From Exiguobacterium alkaliphilum 12/1 (GTDB taxonomy: Bacteria > Bacillota > Bacilli > Exiguobacteriales > Exiguobacteriaceae): a stretch of 64,000 nucleotides of DNA. The stretch is from contig NZ_JJMW01000019.1 in the NCBI RefSeq assembly GCF_000714435.1, positions 248,001 through 312,000 of the forward strand. The letters are read 5' to 3'. Positions 8,612-18,096 of the stretch are shown piece after piece; within the stretch, counting starts at the first letter, position 1, and each line of letters starts with the position of its first letter. The notes under the pieces are model-generated. The model saw nothing but the letters and a program-made list of their open reading frames with translations, did not search any database and had not been told where the DNA came from. The translations under genes and the position numbers were made by a program.

Positions 8612-8639
8612 TTAGAAATTACCTCTCGCATGTTGAATA

Positions 8640-9140
8640 TCATGATTCTTCTGATTCTAGGATACGCCATTTTTCTATGACGCCGTCCTCTTCGTATAAG
8701 ACCCGCACTTCCATTTGATTCAATACGAGCCGTTGCTCCGTTGCGAATAGGATGATTGGATAACCGATCGACAGCGGCTCGTCCGCCTCGAAGACTGGGC
8801 TGTGCGCCTGCATGGCGTAATAGCCGTCCGAGCGCGTATTGGCTGCCCCGGCATCGACTTGAATGACCGTCTCAAACCCCTGTAGTCTCAGGACGTAACT
8901 ATACGTCGTACGAGCCCCTCGTTCGAGCCGCCATTCTTCAATCTTCGCTTCACGTCCGTCATTCGTTTTCTCCAGTAACACTTGTTGCGCCGTATACTCG
9001 CGTTCATAAGGGATCATCTCTTGAATGTTGACGGCCGTCATCGTGGCGACTTTTTGTGATTCTTCCGATGCCGGTGTGATGAGAATACCGATAAAAATCA
9101 AGATGGGAATCAATAAGTAAATGATGACCCGACTTCGCAT
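8640..9140 (-). CDS. Exported or membrane-anchored hypothetical protein
   Basis: A 166-residue protein with one N-terminal hydrophobic helix (about residues 5-23, IIYLLIPILIFIGILI) flanked by Arg, then an acidic extracytoplasmic domain rich in beta-strand patterns (VLRLQGFETVIQVDAG, YYAMQAHSPVFEADEPL). No lipobox and no catalytic motif were recognised, so family and role are unknown. Start ATG 9140 follows an AGGTGAAGG site. It stands alone, divergent from the CrtI-like gene. Confidence 0.7.
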   Translation of the reverse strand: MRSRVIIYLLIPILIFIGILITPASEESQKVATMTAVNIQEMIPYEREYTAQQVLLEKTNDGREAKIEEWRLERGARTTYSYVLRLQGFETVIQVDAGAANTRSDGYYAMQAHSPVFEADEPLSIGYPIILFATEQRLVLNQMEVRVLYEEDGVIEKWRILESEES

Positions 9141-9280
9141 ATGCCTTCACCTGTCCTTTATCGATTTTTTCGCCATCAATCGAAAGAACCCTGCCTTTAG
9201 CCCGAAAAACATCGAGCCGACACGTCGAATCATCACGATTGAACGTCTGCCATGTATGATGGACGTAGGAGGGGATGGAT

Positions 9281-10744
9281 ATGCGTATCGGAGTCATTGG
9301 AGGTGGGATTGCCGGGTTGACGGCTGCCGCCCTCGCACAACGGCACGGACATGAGGTGACGGTTTATGAGGCGTCACGGGAATGGGGCGGCTGCGCCGGC
9401 AAGTTCGAGCGAGGCGACTACTTGTTTCCGGCCGGGGCGACGCTCGGTATGGGGTTTGAGCCGGGCGGGCTCCATGACCGCGTATTGCGCCATTTAGAAG
9501 AGACGGTCCCGGTTCGGCCGTTACAGGAAGTCATGGCGGTTCACTTGCTCGACCGGACCGTCGTCTATGATCAGGACCGCGATCGTTTCTTACGTGAACT
9601 CGAAAATAAGTTTCCGAGTGAGGCGAACCATGTCCGCGCGTTCATGAAAGAGATGTGGCGAGACTTTGAGACGCTCCGTCCATTGTTTGAACGGTTGCCG
9701 GCCTTGCCGTTTCGTAGTCGACAAGACGTCTTCGTCGCGGTGGAGGGACTAAATCCACAGCTTGTCGCCGTCGCGCCGAAACTCTATCGTCCGTTGCAAA
9801 AGACGCTTGCCCGTCATCAGCTGAGCGGGACGGTGTTCGAACAGTTTATTGATGGGATCTTGCTCGACAGTCTGCAGACAGGGGCGAAAGACGCGAGCCA
9901 TCTGCTCGCCGCGGTCGCCTTGTCGATTTACCACGAAGGCGCGTTTTACGTCGAGGGGGGACTGTATCAACTTGCCCACGCGCTCGAACGCGCACTTCGT
10001 CGAGACGGCGGGACAGCACTACTTGGTCGTCACATCACCTCGATCGAACCGGTGAGTGACGGTTGGTTGCTGACGGATCGGCGCGGTCGGCTCGACATCG
10101 TCGATACGGTCGTATCGGCCATCCCGCTCGAGGCGACGAGTCAACTACTGACCGGGAAGGACGCGAAATCGTTCAAGCGCCAATATCGGCGTCACTTGAG
10201 CCGTTCGCAGTGGGGCACGTTTAGTCTATATATTACGCTCCCAGAACACGTCTGTTTGAACCGGCCATTGTTCCAACAAGTGTATACGGAGCATTTACCG
10301 AGCGGCCATGCGTTTTTGTCGATGTCAGCAGGCGGCGACGTGTTGCGTACCGACAAGCCCGAGCGGACGGTGACGGTGTCGACCCACGTCGACCTTTCGG
10401 AATGGAAGGATTGGAAACAGCGCGCCGTCTATGAGAAACTGGAACATGAATGGACCGAGCGTTTGATTGAGGCTGTGCGCATCGGATTCCCAGGTTGGTC
10501 GGGGCACACGAATCTCATGCTTCCAGGAGGACCGGGCGCCTGGGTGAAGTATACGAAACGCCCGAACGGTGCCGTCGGCGGCTATGCACAGACGCCGCGT
10601 CAATCATTGTTTCATGCCGCGAGTTATCGGACGAATCTTCCGGACTTTTTTGTCTGCGGGGACACGGTGTTTCCAGGCGCAGGGACTATTGGCGCGATGA
10701 CGAGCGGGTTGCACGTGGCCCGGGCGCTCGGCGTGACGTTATAA
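9281..10744 (+). CDS. FAD-dependent CrtI/CrtISO-like oxidoreductase
   Basis: A 487-residue flavoprotein of the phytoene-desaturase superfamily. The dinucleotide-binding GGGIAGLTAA is at residues 7-16, followed by VYEASREWGGCAGKF; the C-terminal FAD-contact block is FFVCGDTVFPGAGTIGAMTSG. It resembles carotenoid desaturases and isomerases, which fits the carotenoid pigments of many Bacillales, but no crtM or crtN gene is adjacent and the substrate is uncertain. ATG 9281 is preferred over ATG 9275 because AGGAGGGG ends one base before 9275, leaving about eight bases to 9281. elaA follows 14 bases downstream. Confidence 0.82.
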   Translation: MRIGVIGGGIAGLTAAALAQRHGHEVTVYEASREWGGCAGKFERGDYLFPAGATLGMGFEPGGLHDRVLRHLEETVPVRPLQEVMAVHLLDRTVVYDQDRDRFLRELENKFPSEANHVRAFMKEMWRDFETLRPLFERLPALPFRSRQDVFVAVEGLNPQLVAVAPKLYRPLQKTLARHQLSGTVFEQFIDGILLDSLQTGAKDASHLLAAVALSIYHEGAFYVEGGLYQLAHALERALRRDGGTALLGRHITSIEPVSDGWLLTDRRGRLDIVDTVVSAIPLEATSQLLTGKDAKSFKRQYRRHLSRSQWGTFSLYITLPEHVCLNRPLFQQVYTEHLPSGHAFLSMSAGGDVLRTDKPERTVTVSTHVDLSEWKDWKQRAVYEKLEHEWTERLIEAVRIGFPGWSGHTNLMLPGGPGAWVKYTKRPNGAVGGYAQTPRQSLFHAASYRTNLPDFFVCGDTVFPGAGTIGAMTSGLHVARALGVTL

Positions 10745-10758
10745 GGAGACGATGGAAG

Positions 10759-11181
10759 ATGATGAAAAAGCGATTTGATGAACTGACGACGCGTGAGCTG
10801 TACGCGCTCCTTGCCCTACGGACGGAAGTGTTCGTCGTTGAACAAGAATGTGCATATCAGGAGGTTGACGGGAAAGACCTCGATGCCGTCCATTATTGGG
10901 TGGAAGAAGGGGGCGAAGTCGTCGCGGCCTTGCGTGTTTTAGTTCACGCTTCACCCATTGCGATCGGCCGGGTCGTGACGAGACCGGGGCATCGGGGCAA
11001 CGGCTATTCGCGTCAATTGATGCAGGCCGCGGTCAACGATTACGGGGGAGAAACCCTCTACTTACAAGCGCAGACGTATGTCGAACCGTTTTATGCGAGT
11101 TTCGGGTTCGAGCGGACGAGCGATGAATACGATGAGGACGGGATTCCCCACGTCGACATGGTACGAAAAAGCAACGCTTGA
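10759..11181 (+). CDS. elaA: ElaA-family GNAT N-acetyltransferase
   Basis: A 140-residue acetyltransferase matching the ElaA pattern end to end: LYALLALRTEVFVVEQECAYQEVDG at the start, IGRVVTRPGHRGNGYSRQLM as acetyl-CoA binding segment, and FYASFGFERTSDEYDEDGIPH near the end. The physiological acceptor of ElaA proteins is not established. The reading frame is open far upstream, but AAGGAGA at 10743-10749 fixes the start at ATG 10759 (ATG 10762 is the alternative). It follows the CrtI-like gene by 14 bases and is probably cotranscribed. Confidence 0.85.
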   Translation: MMKKRFDELTTRELYALLALRTEVFVVEQECAYQEVDGKDLDAVHYWVEEGGEVVAALRVLVHASPIAIGRVVTRPGHRGNGYSRQLMQAAVNDYGGETLYLQAQTYVEPFYASFGFERTSDEYDEDGIPHVDMVRKSNA

Positions 11182-11288
11182 ACTGAATCCATGATGTACC
11201 TTTCCGAATTCGTTCATGGTAGAATGATGGAGAACACTCGCGCACGTTTCGTGCGATCACATTATAGACAGCAAAGGGGTTTACGAAC

Positions 11289-11717
11289 GTGACTGACCAA
11301 CAAGTGATTGAAAAAGCAAAAGAATTGGCCGAACTTCTCGCGAAGACGCCAGAAGTGGCGCGTTTCAAAGAAGCAGAGACGAAAGTGAACGAAAGCGAAC
11401 GCGTGCAAACGCTCATCAAACGCATCAAGTTTTTGCAAAAAGAAGCGGTCAACTGTCAACACTACGGGAAGACAGAGGCCCTCGCGAAAGTCGAACAGAA
11501 AATCGACAAAGCAATGGACGAGCTTGACGCGATCCCGGTCGTCCAAGCGTTCCAAGAGACGCAAGTTGAGGTGAACGACCTGCTTCAATACGTGACGGTG
11601 ACGCTTGCGAACTCAGTGACCGACCGCATCATCGAATCGACAGACGGCGACGTACTCGCTGGTAAAACAGGAAGTGGCATGGCGGCCGAGAAATCACGCG
11701 GCGGCTGCGGATACTAA
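11289..11717 (+). CDS. ricA: RicA (YmcA) regulatory protein
   Basis: A 142-residue helical protein of the YlbF/YmcA family. In Bacillus subtilis RicA forms a complex with RicF and RicT that affects mRNA processing by RNase Y, competence, sporulation and biofilm formation, and binds Fe-S clusters through cysteines. Here Cys residues are seen in EAVNCQHYG and in the C-terminal GGCGY. GTG 11289 gives the family N-terminus, with AAAGGGG in front. Its position just upstream of mutS-mutL is the same neighbourhood as in Bacillus, which supports the ymcA rather than ylbF assignment. Confidence 0.85.
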   Translation: MTDQQVIEKAKELAELLAKTPEVARFKEAETKVNESERVQTLIKRIKFLQKEAVNCQHYGKTEALAKVEQKIDKAMDELDAIPVVQAFQETQVEVNDLLQYVTVTLANSVTDRIIESTDGDVLAGKTGSGMAAEKSRGGCGY

Positions 11718-11719
11718 CA

Positions 11720-11744
11720 AACAGCTGGCCTCTGGTCAGCTGTT
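11720..11744 (+). terminator. Hairpin between ricA and mutS (partial terminator or attenuator)
   Basis: AACAGCTGGCC pairs with GGTCAGCTGTT across TCT with one mismatch. It is followed by CTAATTTCT instead of a solid T-run, so it may only partly stop transcription into mutS. Confidence 0.55.
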
Positions 11745-11766
11745 CTAATTTCTAGAGGTGAAAAAA

Positions 11767-14295
11767 ATGGAAATCATACATCAAACCCCGATGATGAAAC
11801 AATACTTCTCAATCAAGGCGGACCATCCAGACGCCTTTTTGTTCTATCGACTTGGCGATTTTTATGAGCTGTTCTTTGAAGACGCGCAAATCGTAGCGAA
11901 AGAACTCGAATTGACGCTCACATCGAAGAACGGGAAGAACGCGGAACATCCTATTCCAATGTGTGGGGTTCCTCATCACTCGGCCGCTATCTACATTGAG
12001 CAATTGATTGAGAAAGGTTTTAACGTCGCCATCTGCGAACAGATGGAAGATCCAAAAGCGACGAAAGGGCTCGTCAAACGGGAAGTCATCCAAGTGATCA
12101 CACCTGGGACGTATATGGCCGCCCTCGGTGACAAGGAGAACCGCTATCTTGTCGCGGTGACGAACCATCCACTCGGCTACGGGGTGGCACGCGGCGATGT
12201 GACGACAGGTGAATCTTGGCTCACGACCTTGCCGACGCGAGAAGCCGTTCGCCGCGAGATGGAAGGGCTACTCCCGAACGAGGTGCTCGTCTCGGACGAA
12301 CGTTTGAAGGACGTGTTGGCACCGCTCGGGATCCCACTCTCGGTTCAAACCGACCGGATCGATAGCGACTTGGCCGTTGACGCTAGAGACGAGGCGCAAC
12401 GAGACGCGTTCGCCTTGCTATACGCGTATTTGACACGAACACAAAAACGTTCGCTCGACCACTTGCAACCTGCCGTTGCCTATGAAGTCGAGCAGCACAT
12501 GCAGCTTGACGCCAACACGGCCCGAAACTTGGAATTGTTCCGCTCGGCCCGTTCCGGGGAACGGAAAGGGTCGCTCCTCGCCCTGTTAGATGAGACGACG
12601 ACCGCGATGGGAGGGCGACTATTAAAACGTTGGCTCGAACAACCGCTCTATACGGAAGGGGCGATAGAAGCGCGACTCGATGCGGTCGAAAACTTGTTAG
12701 ACGACTTCATGTTACGTGACCAACTCCGCGAGCAGTTGAAGTACGTATACGATATCGAGCGTCTCGTCGCCAAGGTCGGATACGGGACGGCAAACGCCCG
12801 CGACCTCGTGCAGTTGCGCGATACGTTATCCCGCATCCCGGACGTGCGCGCCCTGTTACAAGCGGTGACGGCGTCAAGGCTTCGTCAAATCGATGCGGAA
12901 CTCGATTCGTTTGAGGAATTAGCGGAATTGCTTCACCGAGCGCTCGTCGACGCACCGCCCATCTCGACGAAGGAAGGCGGCATGATTCGAGAAGGGTATT
13001 CGAGCGAGCTCGACGAACTGCTCGAAGCGAAAGCGAACGGGAAGACGTGGATTGCCAACCTTGAACAACAAGAGCGTCTTGCGACCGGAATCAAGTCGCT
13101 CAAAATCGGTTATAACCGTGTGTTCGGTTACTATCTTGAAGTCACGAAAGCGAACGCGAAGCTGCTCGAGGAAGGGCGGTATGAACGGAAACAGACCCTA
13201 ACGAACGCCGAGCGTTACGTCACACCGGAATTAAAAGAAAAAGAGGCGCTCATTCTTGGGGCCGAAGAGAAGAGTTGCACGCTCGAGTATGACTTGTTCG
13301 TGGCACTTCGAGACGAGGTCAAGCGCGAGACGAAACCGTTGCAGCGGCTTGCCCGTTCGCTCAGTGAACTCGACGTCTTGCTCAGTCTCGCCATCGTCGC
13401 CGAAAAACGGGATTACGTTCGCCCGACGACGGCGAAACATGTTCAAATCGACCGCGGCCGCCATCCCGTCATCGAGACGGTGCTCGGGCGCGGCGAGTAC
13501 GTCGCGAACGACTTGACGCTTGACGACTCACGGCGGATGCTCCTCATCACGGGACCGAACATGTCCGGTAAGTCGACGTACATGCGTCAATTCGCACTCA
13601 TCGCCATCATGCATCAGATCGGTTCGTTCGTCCCGGCCGAAGCGGCCGAGCTCCCATTGTTCGACCGTATCTTCACGCGAATCGGGGCAGCCGACGATTT
13701 AGTCAGCGGCCAGTCGACGTTCATGGTCGAGATGACCGAGACACGTCAAGCCGTCACGGAAGCGACGGAACATAGCCTCATCTTGCTCGATGAGATTGGA
13801 CGCGGGACGTCGACGTATGACGGGATGGCGCTCGCGCAAGCGATCGTGGAATATATCGCGGCCACGATCGGCGCGAAGACGCTCTTCTCGACCCACTATC
13901 ACGAGTTGACCGTGTTGGAACAGACGATCTCGACGCTAGAGAACGTGCACGTCCGCGCAGTCGAACGTGATGGTCGCGTCGTCTTCTTGCACGAGGTCCA
14001 CCCAGGCAAGGCGGATAAATCGTATGGGATTCACGTCGCCGAGTTGGCCGACTTGCCGGCAGATTTGATTGACCGGGCCCGGTCCATTTTAGAGCACCTC
14101 GAAGCCGAACCGGCGCCGGATGAAGCGAAGCGAGAAACACGCCCGACAAGTGAGACGGATGTGGCCCAGCTGTCCTTGTTCGAGAAATCGGACAGTTTAA
14201 CAGACGAACTGCTCGCGCTCGATTTACTCGCCATGAACCCGATCGAGGCGATGCAGGCGCTCTATGCGCTACAACAAGCTGCGAAGAAAGGATGA
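11767..14295 (+). CDS. mutS: DNA mismatch repair protein MutS
   Basis: An 842-residue mismatch-recognition ATPase. The N-terminal mismatch-binding motif with Phe-x-Glu is in [17 protein letters not shown]; the Walker A loop GPNMSGKST and [12 protein letters not shown] Walker B/signature are in the C-terminal ATPase, followed by STHYHEL. The length is that of bacterial MutS. The open frame begins at 11758, but GAGGTG 11755-11760 points to ATG 11767. mutL starts five bases after the stop, forming the usual mutSL pair. Confidence 0.98.
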   Translation: MEIIHQTPMMKQYFSIKADHPDAFLFYRLGDFYELFFEDAQIVAKELELTLTSKNGKNAEHPIPMCGVPHHSAAIYIEQLIEKGFNVAICEQMEDPKATKGLVKREVIQVITPGTYMAALGDKENRYLVAVTNHPLGYGVARGDVTTGESWLTTLPTREAVRREMEGLLPNEVLVSDERLKDVLAPLGIPLSVQTDRIDSDLAVDARDEAQRDAFALLYAYLTRTQKRSLDHLQPAVAYEVEQHMQLDANTARNLELFRSARSGERKGSLLALLDETTTAMGGRLLKRWLEQPLYTEGAIEARLDAVENLLDDFMLRDQLREQLKYVYDIERLVAKVGYGTANARDLVQLRDTLSRIPDVRALLQAVTASRLRQIDAELDSFEELAELLHRALVDAPPISTKEGGMIREGYSSELDELLEAKANGKTWIANLEQQERLATGIKSLKIGYNRVFGYYLEVTKANAKLLEEGRYERKQTLTNAERYVTPELKEKEALILGAEEKSCTLEYDLFVALRDEVKRETKPLQRLARSLSELDVLLSLAIVAEKRDYVRPTTAKHVQIDRGRHPVIETVLGRGEYVANDLTLDDSRRMLLITGPNMSGKSTYMRQFALIAIMHQIGSFVPAEAAELPLFDRIFTRIGAADDLVSGQSTFMVEMTETRQAVTEATEHSLILLDEIGRGTSTYDGMALAQAIVEYIAATIGAKTLFSTHYHELTVLEQTISTLENVHVRAVERDGRVVFLHEVHPGKADKSYGIHVAELADLPADLIDRARSILEHLEAEPAPDEAKRETRPTSETDVAQLSLFEKSDSLTDELLALDLLAMNPIEAMQALYALQQAAKKG

Positions 14296-14299
14296 GACG

Positions 14300-16105
14300 A
14301 TGGGAATCATTCAAGAACTCCCTGAACAGTTAGCCAACCGAATCGCGGCGGGTGAGGTGGTCGAGCGACCCGCCTCGGTCGTCAAAGAACTCGTTGAGAA
14401 TGCGATTGACGCCGGCGCGACGAAGATTGAGGTCGAGCTCGTCGAGGCCGGGATTCGGCTCATCAAAGTCCGGGATAACGGACACGGATTTTATGAAGAT
14501 GACGCACCGCGCGCTTTTCTCCGTCACGCGACGAGCAAGATTCGCGACGAGCATGACTTGTTCCGCATCCGAACGCTCGGTTTCCGAGGCGAGGCCCTCG
14601 CGTCGATCGCCTCGGTTAGCCACGTCACGCTCAAGTCACGCCGCGCTGAAGAGGTCGGATTTGAGATGACGCTCGAGGGAGGGGTCTTGACCGAGACGAA
14701 GCCTGCGGCAATGAACGTCGGAACGGAGATCACGGTCAGCCAGCTGTTTTACAATACGCCGGCCCGGTTGAAATATTTGAAGACATCGGCGACCGAACTC
14801 GCGAGCATCACGGATACGTTGAATCGTATCGCCCTGTCTCATCCAGAGGTTCGTCTTGCAGCCTATCATGAAGACAAGGAGTTGTTGCGGACGAACGGAA
14901 ACGGTGACCTTAAACAAGTGATGCTCGCCATCTATGGACGCCAAGTCGCCTCTCAAATCGTGACGGCGTCGAGCAAGACGAACGACTATAGTTTGAGCGC
15001 GTATCTCGTCCGTCCGGAAGTGACCCGTTCGAATAAACAATACGTGACGCTCATCTTGAACGGACGCAGCATCAAAAACTTCGCCCTCACCCAAAGCATC
15101 CTCGAAGGCTATCACACGCTACTCCCGATCGGCCGTTACCCCATCGCTGTGCTCGAAGTGAACATGGACCCGATGTTGATCGATGTCAACGTTCACCCGA
15201 CGAAGCGCGAAGTCCGGCTCTCAAAAGAAAAAGAGTTATGTCAATTGATTCAAGACACGGTCCAACTGACGCTTCGTGAGCAACGCCTCATCCCGACGGT
15301 CCAACCGAAACCGAAAGTGGAACGCGCCCAGACGGAACAAGCGCGACTCGACTTTACCGTCGAGCGCTCGCCTGAAGTGAAAGAAGAGCCGGCATGGAAC
15401 TACCCGATACCACGTGAACCGATCACGTCGCCGAGCCAGTGGGCACCAACGCCTTTGAACATGGAAGTCTCGCCGAGGCACGAGCCTGATTCGGAGGCCA
15501 CCCCGATGAAACAGAAGACGGAGCGGCTCCCCGAGCTCGACGTCATCGGGCAATTACACGCGAGTTATATCGTCTGTGGCGGCGAGGACGGCATGTACGT
15601 CATCGACCAGCACGCCGCGCAAGAACGGATCAAGTATGAACTGTTCTATGAACAACTCGGGAATCCGGGGAAAGAGTACCAGCTACTCTTGTTACCGCTC
15701 ACGCTCGAATTCACCCAGCAAGAAGCGCTCGCCATCGAAGAAGTGCTGCCGCTCTTAGAAGAGGCCGGGATTCAACTCGAGCCGTTCGGGGGGAACACGT
15801 TCCTCGTCCGAGAGATTCCGACGTGGTATCCGCAACACGACCTTGAAGGAACGGTTCGGGATTTAGTCGAGATGGCGATTCGCGATCGTTCGATTGACCT
15901 TGCCAAATATCGCGAGGAGGCGTCCATTTTGATGGCATGCAAACGTTCGATTAAAGCGAACCATCCGTTGAACGTCGAGATGATGCGCCAACTGATTCAC
16001 GACTTGTCGGAGACAGCGTCGCCTTACACGTGTCCGCACGGTCGCCCAATCCTTGTTAAATGGAGTACGTACGAACTTGAGAAACTGTTTAAGCGTGTCA
16101 TGTGA
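14300..16105 (+). CDS. mutL: DNA mismatch repair protein MutL with endonuclease domain
   Basis: A 601-residue GHKL ATPase: LANRIAAGEVVERPASVVKELVENAIDAG-type N-terminus with DNGHGF and GFRGEALASI motifs. The C-terminal domain has DQHAAQERIKYE, ACKRSIKANHPL and CPHGRP, the metal-dependent nicking-endonuclease site of MutL proteins from bacteria that lack MutH. The linker from about residue 330 to 425 is Pro/Glu-rich and variable. ATG 14300 has its RBS (AAAGGATGAG) over the mutS stop. No terminator as strong as elsewhere in the window follows; a short ACAACGTTGT palindrome and T-run lie at about 16110-16135. Confidence 0.98.
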   Translation: MGIIQELPEQLANRIAAGEVVERPASVVKELVENAIDAGATKIEVELVEAGIRLIKVRDNGHGFYEDDAPRAFLRHATSKIRDEHDLFRIRTLGFRGEALASIASVSHVTLKSRRAEEVGFEMTLEGGVLTETKPAAMNVGTEITVSQLFYNTPARLKYLKTSATELASITDTLNRIALSHPEVRLAAYHEDKELLRTNGNGDLKQVMLAIYGRQVASQIVTASSKTNDYSLSAYLVRPEVTRSNKQYVTLILNGRSIKNFALTQSILEGYHTLLPIGRYPIAVLEVNMDPMLIDVNVHPTKREVRLSKEKELCQLIQDTVQLTLREQRLIPTVQPKPKVERAQTEQARLDFTVERSPEVKEEPAWNYPIPREPITSPSQWAPTPLNMEVSPRHEPDSEATPMKQKTERLPELDVIGQLHASYIVCGGEDGMYVIDQHAAQERIKYELFYEQLGNPGKEYQLLLLPLTLEFTQQEALAIEEVLPLLEEAGIQLEPFGGNTFLVREIPTWYPQHDLEGTVRDLVEMAIRDRSIDLAKYREEASILMACKRSIKANHPLNVEMMRQLIHDLSETASPYTCPHGRPILVKWSTYELEKLFKRVM

Positions 16106-16138
16106 CAACGTTGTAATCTTTTTTTAACGGTCTGTAAC

Positions 16139-16164
16139 GTTTACCCGATGCGTGACGTGGGAAC
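16139..16164 (+). promoter_or_regulatory. Probable sigma-B promoter of rplY/ctc
   Basis: GTTTAC (16139-16144), a 14-base spacer and GGGAAC (16159-16164) match the general-stress sigma-B pattern GTTTaa-N12/15-GGGtAt. The Bacillus subtilis ctc gene, the ortholog of the downstream gene, is a classic sigma-B target with the same spacer length. Expected RNA start is near 16172, giving a leader of about 97 bases. Confidence 0.65.
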
Positions 16165-16228
16165 ATTATACACATGTCGCTCAACGCATCGAGGTTGAGA
16201 GGTGGCTCTTTCACTGCCTCACCCTCAA
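16146..16228 (+). other. Structured 5' region of rplY: inverted repeat and leader hairpin
   Basis: CGATGCGT (16146-16153) and ACGCATCG (16184-16191) form a perfect 8-bp inverted repeat spanning the promoter -10. A second hairpin, TTGAG-A-GGTG with CACCCTCAA (16195-16228, one bulged A), lies inside the predicted leader. L25 binds 5S rRNA, so feedback on its own leader is conceivable; this is inference. Confidence 0.4.
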
Positions 16229-16268
16229 GATGTAGACATGATCCATTAACCAGTAGGGGGAAAAGATT

Positions 16269-16937
16269 ATGGCAGACAAGCTTAATGTAACGAAACGAGA
16301 ATTACGACCACGTTCGGTCCGTGCAAACTTACGCAAAGAAGGAAAAGTGCTAGGTGTCGTTTACGGCTACAAAGTCGAGAGCACACCAGTCGCGTTTGAA
16401 GAGATGGCACTTCGTAAAATCCTTCGTGAGCATGGTGATAACGCCTTGATCGAACTCAACATCGACGGCAAGAAAGTGAACACGCTCGTTCACGGGACAG
16501 AAGTTGACCCGTTCACGAACGAGTATAAGCACGTCGAGTTCATGGCCGTGAAGATGGACGAAGCAACAGAAGTCGAAGCGGACGTCACGCTCGTCGGCGA
16601 CGCGAAAGGTGTCAAAGAAGGCGGCTTCTTGGCACAAACGCTCTATAAAGTCACGGTATCGGCCACACCTGCCAACATTCCAGAGCGCATCGAACTCGAT
16701 GTATCTGAACTTGGCATCGGTGACTCGGTGACGGTAGCGGACATTCCAGAAAACAAAGACTACGAGGTTGTCTCGGATGGCGAACTTCAAATCGCATCGG
16801 TTAATGAGCCGGTATCACTTGAAGAGCTTGAAGCAGACACAGATACTACGCAAGAAGGTGAAACTGAAGCGACTGAAGAAGAGTCGGCTGAAGCATCTTC
16901 GGAAGAGTCTGAAGAGAAGTCTGAAGACAAAGAATAA
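16269..16937 (+). CDS. rplY: 50S ribosomal protein bL25 / general stress protein Ctc
   Basis: A 222-residue two-domain L25 (TL5/Ctc type). The N-terminal 5S-rRNA-binding domain starts [24 protein letters not shown]; the C-terminal domain contains [32 protein letters not shown] long acidic Glu/Ser/Thr-rich tail occupies the last 45 or so residues and is unordered. ATG 16269 follows AGGGGGAAAAG. It is transcribed alone, behind a probable sigma-B promoter and with its own terminator, which fits a stress-induced ribosomal protein. Confidence 0.95.
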   Translation: MADKLNVTKRELRPRSVRANLRKEGKVLGVVYGYKVESTPVAFEEMALRKILREHGDNALIELNIDGKKVNTLVHGTEVDPFTNEYKHVEFMAVKMDEATEVEADVTLVGDAKGVKEGGFLAQTLYKVTVSATPANIPERIELDVSELGIGDSVTVADIPENKDYEVVSDGELQIASVNEPVSLEELEADTDTTQEGETEATEEESAEASSEESEEKSEDKE

Positions 16938-16946
16938 GCTCGATCG

Positions 16947-16975
16947 AACGACCCTTTGCGAAGGGTCGTTTTTTT
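16947..16975 (+). terminator. rplY terminator
   Basis: AACGACCCTT and AAGGGTCGTT form a perfect stem with loop TGCG, followed by seven T. Confidence 0.9.
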
Positions 16976-16993
16976 CGTCACAAATCCGACATA

Positions 16994-17007
16994 TGTAAAC
17001 GATTACG
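16994..17007 (+). promoter_or_regulatory. Near-consensus cre site upstream of the formate/nitrite channel
   Basis: TGTAAACGATTACG matches the catabolite-responsive element TGWAANCGNTNWCA at 13 of 14 positions (last base differs). It lies about 100 bases upstream of the predicted promoter. Confidence 0.45.
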
Positions 17008-17068
17008 ATGTGAAAAATGTGTCAACATGGTCCAAGGTCGATTGCAATTTATTGGATTCGGGCTTATA

Positions 17069-17086
17069 TTGTTAATGATTTCACAT
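17069..17086 (+). promoter_or_regulatory. Candidate Rex operator of the formate/nitrite channel gene
   Basis: TTGTTAATGATTTCACAT resembles the Rex consensus TTGTGAA-N4-TTCACAA with one mismatch in each half. It ends ten bases before a possible -10 TATTAT (17096-17101), so it would cover the -35 region. Rex releases DNA when NADH is high. Confidence 0.45.
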
Positions 17087-17136
17087 GTTCGTTCTTATTA
17101 TAAAGGTTCATTCAAACAGAAAGAAGGGTTTGTGAC

Positions 17137-17979
17137 ATGGCATCAATGGAAATCCATGCACTTGAATCATTACGGAAGAAAGCCCAGGCGTCATCGCACA
17201 TGATTCATTATCGGCCAATGGAATACTTTTTACGGGCGATGCTCGCCGGGATCTTTATCGGGTTCGCCGCCATCTTCACACTAAAAGTCGTCAATGGCAT
17301 GTATCTGCTTGATTCGCCGTTCACGACGCTCATTGGCGGCTTTTCGTTCGGGATCGCACTCGTCATGATCATTTATGGGGGAGCTGAGCTGTTCACGGGG
17401 AATACGATGTACTTCACGACGTCGACGTTGCGCGGATATACGACGCTCAGTGATACGATGCTCGTCTGGTTATTGTGCTTTGTTGGGAATGCAGTCGGCG
17501 GAATTTTGTTCGCCATATTGCTTGCCCCGACCGGAATCATTCAAGAACTTGGGATGAACAACTGGTTGTTCGCCGTCGTCGAGAGCAAGATGCACCATAC
17601 GACGGTCGAGATTTTCTTCCGTGCCATCTTCTGTAACTGGATGGTTTGCCTGGCGATTTTCTTGCCGAAACAAATGAAAAATGAATTTGCGCAAATCTTC
17701 TCGATGATCTTCCTAGTCGCGGTCTTCTTCGCTTCAGGATTCGATCATGTCATCGCGAACTTCGTTTTGTTCGCGCTCACGCTCGTCGTCCCGCACCCAG
17801 AGACAATCAGTTTCGCCGGGGCGATTCACAACTTGGTTCCGGCGACGTTCGGAAACATCATCGGAGGTGCCTTGTTCATGGGGGCCATCTATACGTGGTT
17901 GAACGCGAAAGGATTGCGGGAAGCCCAAGAGTCAGAAGAAGTCGAGTTGACGATCGTCAAACCTGCTAAAGAAGTATGA
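17137..17979 (+). CDS. Formate/nitrite transporter family channel (FocA/NirC type)
   Basis: A 280-residue FNT membrane protein with six predicted helices. Family marks are YGGAELFTGNTMYF, the short broken helix region around FFRAIFCNWMVCLA, and NLVPATFGNIIGGALFMG near the C-terminus. FNT proteins are pentameric channels for formate, nitrite, hydrosulfide or related monovalent anions. The selective substrate cannot be read from sequence, but cre- and Rex-like sites upstream and nrdD (which uses formate as reductant) downstream favour formate. ATG 17137 follows AAAGAAGGG. Confidence 0.88.
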   Translation: MASMEIHALESLRKKAQASSHMIHYRPMEYFLRAMLAGIFIGFAAIFTLKVVNGMYLLDSPFTTLIGGFSFGIALVMIIYGGAELFTGNTMYFTTSTLRGYTTLSDTMLVWLLCFVGNAVGGILFAILLAPTGIIQELGMNNWLFAVVESKMHHTTVEIFFRAIFCNWMVCLAIFLPKQMKNEFAQIFSMIFLVAVFFASGFDHVIANFVLFALTLVVPHPETISFAGAIHNLVPATFGNIIGGALFMGAIYTWLNAKGLREAQESEEVELTIVKPAKEV

Positions 17980-17997
17980 CTTATATCACGAATCGTA

Positions 17998-18033
17998 ACA
18001 GTCGAGTCCCTGCCTAGGGTTCGGCTGTTTTTT
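17998..18033 (+). terminator. Terminator of the FNT gene
   Basis: AACAGTCGAGTCCCT pairs imperfectly with AGGGTTCGGCTGTT around GCCT, then six T. Confidence 0.75.
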
Positions 18034-18096
18034 GTCATGTTTGCCCTATAAAGATGTCACAAAGTCGTCCCGCATAAATGCCTGCGAACGTGACAT

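Noticed and set aside
13778-14314. Antisense open frame over the end of mutS
   Set aside because: Composition is Arg/Ser/Pro-rich as expected for reverse translation of GC-biased codons; no motif or RBS.
17008-17026. FNR-type site upstream of the formate channel
   Set aside because: TGTGAAAAATGTGTCAACA lacks the TGTGA-N6-TCACA symmetry; the Rex-like site at 17069 is a better candidate.
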